Source of the DNA: Actinomycetota bacterium
GTDB lineage: Bacteria > Actinomycetota > Actinomycetes > S36-B12
Length of the DNA: 10,226 bases
Direction of reading: 5' to 3'
Assembly: GCA_026392575.1 (NCBI GenBank)
Contig: JAPLBU010000231.1
Span: forward strand, 5,314 to 15,539
Within the stretch, counting starts at the first letter, position 1. Every line of letters starts with the position of its first letter. The position numbers were made by a program, and so were the translations under genes. A model generated the notes under the pieces. The model did no database searches, was not told where the DNA came from, and saw only the letters and a program-made list of their open reading frames with translations. This document shows, piece after piece, positions 6,977 to 10,226 of this stretch.

Positions 6977-6982
6977 TAGCCT
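6977..6982 (+). promoter_or_regulatory. Possible -10 box (TAGCCT) for the ABC transporter genes
   Basis: TAGCCT in the 52-base gap between the EamA gene and the first ABC gene fits TANNNT and would start a short 5' leader containing GAGGAAGGGGA (6996-7006), a good ribosome binding site for GTG 7011. No clear -35 is visible and no terminator separates the two genes, so read-through from serA-EamA is an alternative. Confidence 0.3.
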
Positions 6983-7010
6983 TGGCACGCGACACGAGGA
7001 AGGGGACCGG

Positions 7011-8744
7011 GTGAAAGACCTGCTGGTCACGTACCTGCGTCCGCATCGCAAGGCGCTCGCTGCTATCGCAGTCCTGCTGCTGATCCAGGCGATCACCAAC
7101 CTCTACCTGCCGAATCTCAACGCCGACATCATCAACTACGGCGTTGTCACGGGCGACACGGCATACATCCTGCGCGTTGGCGGGCTGATGCTGCTCGTGT
7201 CGATCCTTCTGGGCGTCGCCTCCGTCATCACCGTCTACTACAGCGCCCGGACGTCTATGCGGTTCGGGCGTGAGGTGCGAGGTGACCTCTTCCGTCATGT
7301 TGAGGGTTTCTCGCTGAGCCAGATGCATGCGTTCGGGGTGCCGTCGCTGATCACGCGCAACACCAACGATGTCCAGCAACTGCAGATGCTGGTGATGGTC
7401 GGCCTGACGATGATGGTGCTGGCACCCATCACGGCCGTGGGTGGCGTCATCATGGCCATGCGCGAGAACGTGCAACTGTCGGGTCTGCTGATCGTCACGG
7501 TGCCGCTGATGATCGCGGTCATCGGGATCATGGTCTTCAAGGCCGTGCCCCTCTTCCGCGCCATGCAGGTGAAGATCGACCGGGTCAACGGCGTCCTGCG
7601 CGAGAACCTCGTGGGAATCCGGGTCATCCGGGCGTTCGTCCGCACCTCCCATGAGGAGGAGCGCTTCGCGGAGGCCAACGCTGACCTCACCGACACGGCG
7701 CTGAAGGTCACCCGACTGTTCGCCCTGATCATGCCGACGCTGATGCTGATCATGAACCTGACCATCGTGGCCACCATCTGGTTCGGCGGGCACCTGATCG
7801 CCGACGGGTCCATGCCGATCGGCAATCTCTTCGCCTTCCAGTCCTACATCATGCAGATCCTGTTCTCGGTGATGATGGCCGTCATGACCATGATGATGGT
7901 CCCGCGCGCGGCGGCCTCGGCCGAGCGCATCCAGGCGGTCCTGCAGGCCGTTCCGGACATTGCGGAACCTGATCAGGCACTGGACGTCCCGCTGGCGCGG
8001 ATCGGGCGCATCGAACTCCGCGGCGTCGAGTTCCGGTATCCGGGCGCGGAGGAGTCCGTCCTCCAGGATGTGTCCTTCACACTCGAGCCCGGCACCACGA
8101 CGGCGATCGTGGGTGGCACGGGTTCGGGCAAGAGCACGCTGGTCAACCTCCTGCCGCGCCTCCTCGACGTCACCGGCGGTGCCGTCCTGATCGATGGCAT
8201 CGACGTACGCGAGATCCCGCTCGAGGAGCTGTGGGACCTGTTTGGGCTCGTGCCCCAGCGCGGATTCCTGTTCGGTGGAACGGTCGGAAGCAACGTGCGC
8301 TTCGGCCGCCCCGACGCAACGGACGAAGAGGTCTGGGAGGCGTTGACCATCGCGCAGGCGCGCGAATTCATCGATCTGCTCCCCGAGGGTCTCGATGCGC
8401 CCATCGACCAAGGGGGCGTCAACCTCTCCGGCGGACAGCGTCAGCGGTTGGCCATCGCCCGCTGCGTGGTGCGCGAGCCCCTCATCTACCTGTTCGACGA
8501 CAGCTTCTCCGCCCTCGACTACACGACCGATGCCCGGCTGCGTGGGGCGCTCGCGCAGCAGACACGGGACCGCACCGTCGTCATCGTCGCCCAGCGGGTG
8601 AGCACGATCATGGATGCCGATCGCATCGTCGTCCTCGACAGTGGCCGGGTAGTCGGCATCGGCAGCCACGATGACCTCATCGAGACGTGTGAGCCGTATC
8701 GCGAGATCGTCTCCTCGCAGGTGGCGCTCGGGGGTGCCCGATGA
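7011..8744 (+). CDS. ABC exporter half-transporter with degenerate ATP site (subunit 1)
   Basis: This is a 577-residue half-size exporter: an ABC_membrane domain of six helices (about residues 15-290) fused to an ATPase domain. Motifs: Walker A GGTGSGKST (368-376), Q-loop Q416 in VPQRGFLF, a canonical signature NLSGGQRQR (471-479), Walker B LIYLFDDSFSALD with D496, and the switch region VIVAQRVSTI. Two key residues deviate: D497 replaces the catalytic glutamate after Walker B, and Q528 replaces the H-loop histidine. The same kind of degeneracy is known in one subunit of heterodimeric exporters such as TM287/TM288. The stop overlaps the next gene by four bases (ATGA), so the two subunits are surely made together. 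GTG 7011 has AGGGGA four bases upstream. Substrate unknown; annotated relatives are usually called multidrug or lipid exporters. Confidence 0.94.
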   Translation: MKDLLVTYLRPHRKALAAIAVLLLIQAITNLYLPNLNADIINYGVVTGDTAYILRVGGLMLLVSILLGVASVITVYYSARTSMRFGREVRGDLFRHVEGFSLSQMHAFGVPSLITRNTNDVQQLQMLVMVGLTMMVLAPITAVGGVIMAMRENVQLSGLLIVTVPLMIAVIGIMVFKAVPLFRAMQVKIDRVNGVLRENLVGIRVIRAFVRTSHEEERFAEANADLTDTALKVTRLFALIMPTLMLIMNLTIVATIWFGGHLIADGSMPIGNLFAFQSYIMQILFSVMMAVMTMMMVPRAAASAERIQAVLQAVPDIAEPDQALDVPLARIGRIELRGVEFRYPGAEESVLQDVSFTLEPGTTTAIVGGTGSGKSTLVNLLPRLLDVTGGAVLIDGIDVREIPLEELWDLFGLVPQRGFLFGGTVGSNVRFGRPDATDEEVWEALTIAQAREFIDLLPEGLDAPIDQGGVNLSGGQRQRLAIARCVVREPLIYLFDDSFSALDYTTDARLRGALAQQTRDRTVVIVAQRVSTIMDADRIVVLDSGRVVGIGSHDDLIETCEPYREIVSSQVALGGAR

Positions 8745-10226
8745 GCCAGCGCACGGTCAGCGCGCCCCCGCCGAGGGGCCCGATGGGTGGCCCGATGGGC
8801 GGCTTCCAGGGGACGTCCGATGCCAAGGCCCAGGATTTCCGTGGATCCCTGAAGCGGTTCGGGTCGCGGCTTCGGCCAGAGCGATTGATCGTCATCGTGG
8901 TGATCGTCCTTGCCTTCGCGAGTGTCTTCCTCGCGGTGCTCGGCCCCAAGCTCCTCGGCAACGCCACCAACATCATCTTCGACGGCTTGGTCAGCCTGCA
9001 GTTGCCGGCCGGCATGACGCAGGACCAGGCAGTCGCGGCACTGAATGCGACAGGGCAGACGGACCGGGCCGACACGGTCGCCGCGATGACGTTGACACCG
9101 GGTGCGGGTGTCGACTTCGCCGCGCTTGCCCAGGTCCTCGCGATCGTCACCGTCATCTACGTCCTGAGCTCCGTGCTGAGCTGGGGCCAGAACTACCTGA
9201 TGGCCGGTGTCACGCAGCGCACGATCTTCCGCCTGCGCGAGGAGGTCGACCACAAGCTCGGACGGTTGCCGTTGCGCTACTTCGACGGGTCCTCGCGCGG
9301 CGATGTCCTGAGCCGCGTCACGAACGACATCGACAACATCTCGATGACCCTCCAGCAGACGCTGACCCAGTTGATCACCGCCGTGCTGACCGTTGTCGGC
9401 GTCCTCGCGATGATGGTGTGGATCAGCCCGATCCTGGCCGTGATCTCGCTGCTCACCGTCCCCCTGTCTTTCTGGGTGACAATGATCATCGCCAAGCGCT
9501 CACAGCCGCACTTCATCGCTCAGTGGAAGTGGACGGGAACACTGAACGGCCATGTCGAGGAGACGTTCTCTGGTCACGACCTGGTCAAGGTGTTCGGGCA
9601 CCGTCGCCAGTCGATCGAGGAGTTCGACGAGGCGAACGAGCTCATGTACGAGAGCAGCTTCCGGGCGCAGTACATCTCGGGGATCATCCAGCCCGCGCTC
9701 ACGGTGGTCGCGAACCTCAACTACGTGGCCATCGCCGTGATCGGCGGGATGCGGGTGGCCACCGGCACGATGTCACTCGGTGATGTGCAGGCCTTCATCC
9801 AGTACTCGCGGCAGTTCACAATGCCCATCACCCAGATCGCGGGAGTGGCGAACATCCTGCAGTCGGGTATCGCCTCGGCGGAGCGCGTGTTCGAGCTTCT
9901 CGACGAGGATGAGGAGACGCCGGACGACGCGGATGCCGTGATGCTGGTGGAGCCGACCGGCCGCATCCGCTTCGAGGACGTCGCGTTCCGGTACCTGCCC
10001 GACGCTCCCCTGATCGAGGACTTCAATCTCTCGGTCGAGCCGGGTGAGATCGTCGCGATCGTGGGGCCCACGGGGGCGGGCAAGACGACCCTCGTGAACC
10101 TGCTTATGCGCTTCTACGACGTCGACTCGGGCAGCATCCTGATGGATGGCCAGCCGACCCTGCGGATGCGCCGTGACGATCTGCGCCGGTCCTTCGGGAT
10201 GGTGCTGCAGGACACCTGGCTGTTCG
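8741..10226 (+). CDS. ABC exporter half-transporter, subunit 2 (3' end outside window)
   Basis: The frame opens at ATG 8741, four bases inside the upstream ABC gene, and stays open to the window end (495 codons seen). It starts with a Pro/Gly/Met-rich cytoplasmic tail (residues 8-22) found in many partners of such heterodimers. Then come a helix (about 48-68), a long predicted extracellular loop (about 82-126), and the remaining helices with SRVTNDIDNI, GHVEETFSGHDLVKVFG and IQYSRQFTMPI, all strongly family-like. The ATPase domain has Walker A GPTGAGKTT (442-450) and Q490 in VLQDTWLF. Signature, Walker B and H-loop lie beyond the edge. Given the degenerate site in subunit 1, this one should carry the catalytic glutamate and H-loop histidine and may have an altered signature motif; that is a prediction. 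Usual family length is about 600-640 residues. Confidence 0.94.
   Translation, partial: MSQRTVSAPPPRGPMGGPMGGFQGTSDAKAQDFRGSLKRFGSRLRPERLIVIVVIVLAFASVFLAVLGPKLLGNATNIIFDGLVSLQLPAGMTQDQAVAALNATGQTDRADTVAAMTLTPGAGVDFAALAQVLAIVTVIYVLSSVLSWGQNYLMAGVTQRTIFRLREEVDHKLGRLPLRYFDGSSRGDVLSRVTNDIDNISMTLQQTLTQLITAVLTVVGVLAMMVWISPILAVISLLTVPLSFWVTMIIAKRSQPHFIAQWKWTGTLNGHVEETFSGHDLVKVFGHRRQSIEEFDEANELMYESSFRAQYISGIIQPALTVVANLNYVAIAVIGGMRVATGTMSLGDVQAFIQYSRQFTMPITQIAGVANILQSGIASAERVFELLDEDEETPDDADAVMLVEPTGRIRFEDVAFRYLPDAPLIEDFNLSVEPGEIVAIVGPTGAGKTTLVNLLMRFYDVDSGSILMDGQPTLRMRRDDLRRSFGMVLQDTWLF

Noticed and set aside
6936..8669. Open frame of 577 codons on the minus strand
   Set aside because: It mirrors the first ABC gene, has His/Asp/Arg-rich low-complexity composition and no family motifs, and is a codon-bias shadow.
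8671..9783. Open frame of 370 codons on the plus strand over the ABC gene junction
   Set aside because: It is out of frame with both ABC genes and Arg/Pro/Gly-rich without motifs. The true gene here is the frame from 8741, which has no stop before the window edge.
1..10226. Mobile elements, CRISPR arrays, tRNA or rRNA genes, phage or toxin-antitoxin genes
   Set aside because: I looked for regular spaced repeats, terminal inverted repeats, transposase or integrase motifs and tRNA-like cloverleaf sequences and saw none. The window is nearly all housekeeping and transporter coding sequence, with no gap over 300 bases.

Overview
The window comes from a high-G+C bacterium, almost certainly an actinomycete (Actinomycetota). 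Codons mostly end in G or C, GTG starts are frequent, and the proteins resemble actinobacterial branched-chain amino acid (BCAA) and serine enzymes, including a 527-residue SerA with an extra domain before its ACT domain. Two transcription units seem to start directly at a GTG codon 6-7 bases after a TANNNT -10 box, i.e. leaderless mRNAs, which are common in this phylum. The genus cannot be named from the sequence. All genes are on the + strand.

Layout. (1) 1-1010: 3' part of ilvD (dihydroxy-acid dehydratase), cut by the window edge. (2) 1011-1207: a regulatory region with a -10 box, a 12-codon leader peptide MARILVVRRRVG whose Ile-Leu-Val-Val run uses codons rare in this sequence, a long hairpin and a strong intrinsic terminator, i.e. 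an attenuator ahead of ilvB. (3) 1208-4372: ilvB-ilvN-ilvC. ilvB is broken here: roughly 70 codons that should carry the thiamine-diphosphate/Mg binding motif are missing and the frame shifts at about 2513-2520. ilvN overlaps the ilvB stop by one base. ilvC follows after 68 bases that contain a hairpin. (4) 4385-4436: strong hairpin, probable terminator. (5) 4445-6958: leaderless serA (3-phosphoglycerate dehydrogenase), then an EamA-family membrane transporter 15 bases downstream. (6) 7011-10226: two overlapping genes for a probable heterodimeric ABC exporter. The first has a degenerate ATP site; the second runs off the window end.

How it fits together. IlvB/IlvN (acetohydroxyacid synthase), IlvC and IlvD carry out three consecutive steps of Ile/Val synthesis and supply the Leu precursor. 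SerA opens serine synthesis. The EamA gene may export an amino acid or related metabolite, but its substrate cannot be read from sequence. The ABC pair looks like an ordinary multidrug/lipid-type exporter.

I see no new defence, mobile or biosynthetic system. The items most worth checking are the ilvB lesion (real pseudogene or assembly error) and the leaderless attenuator.
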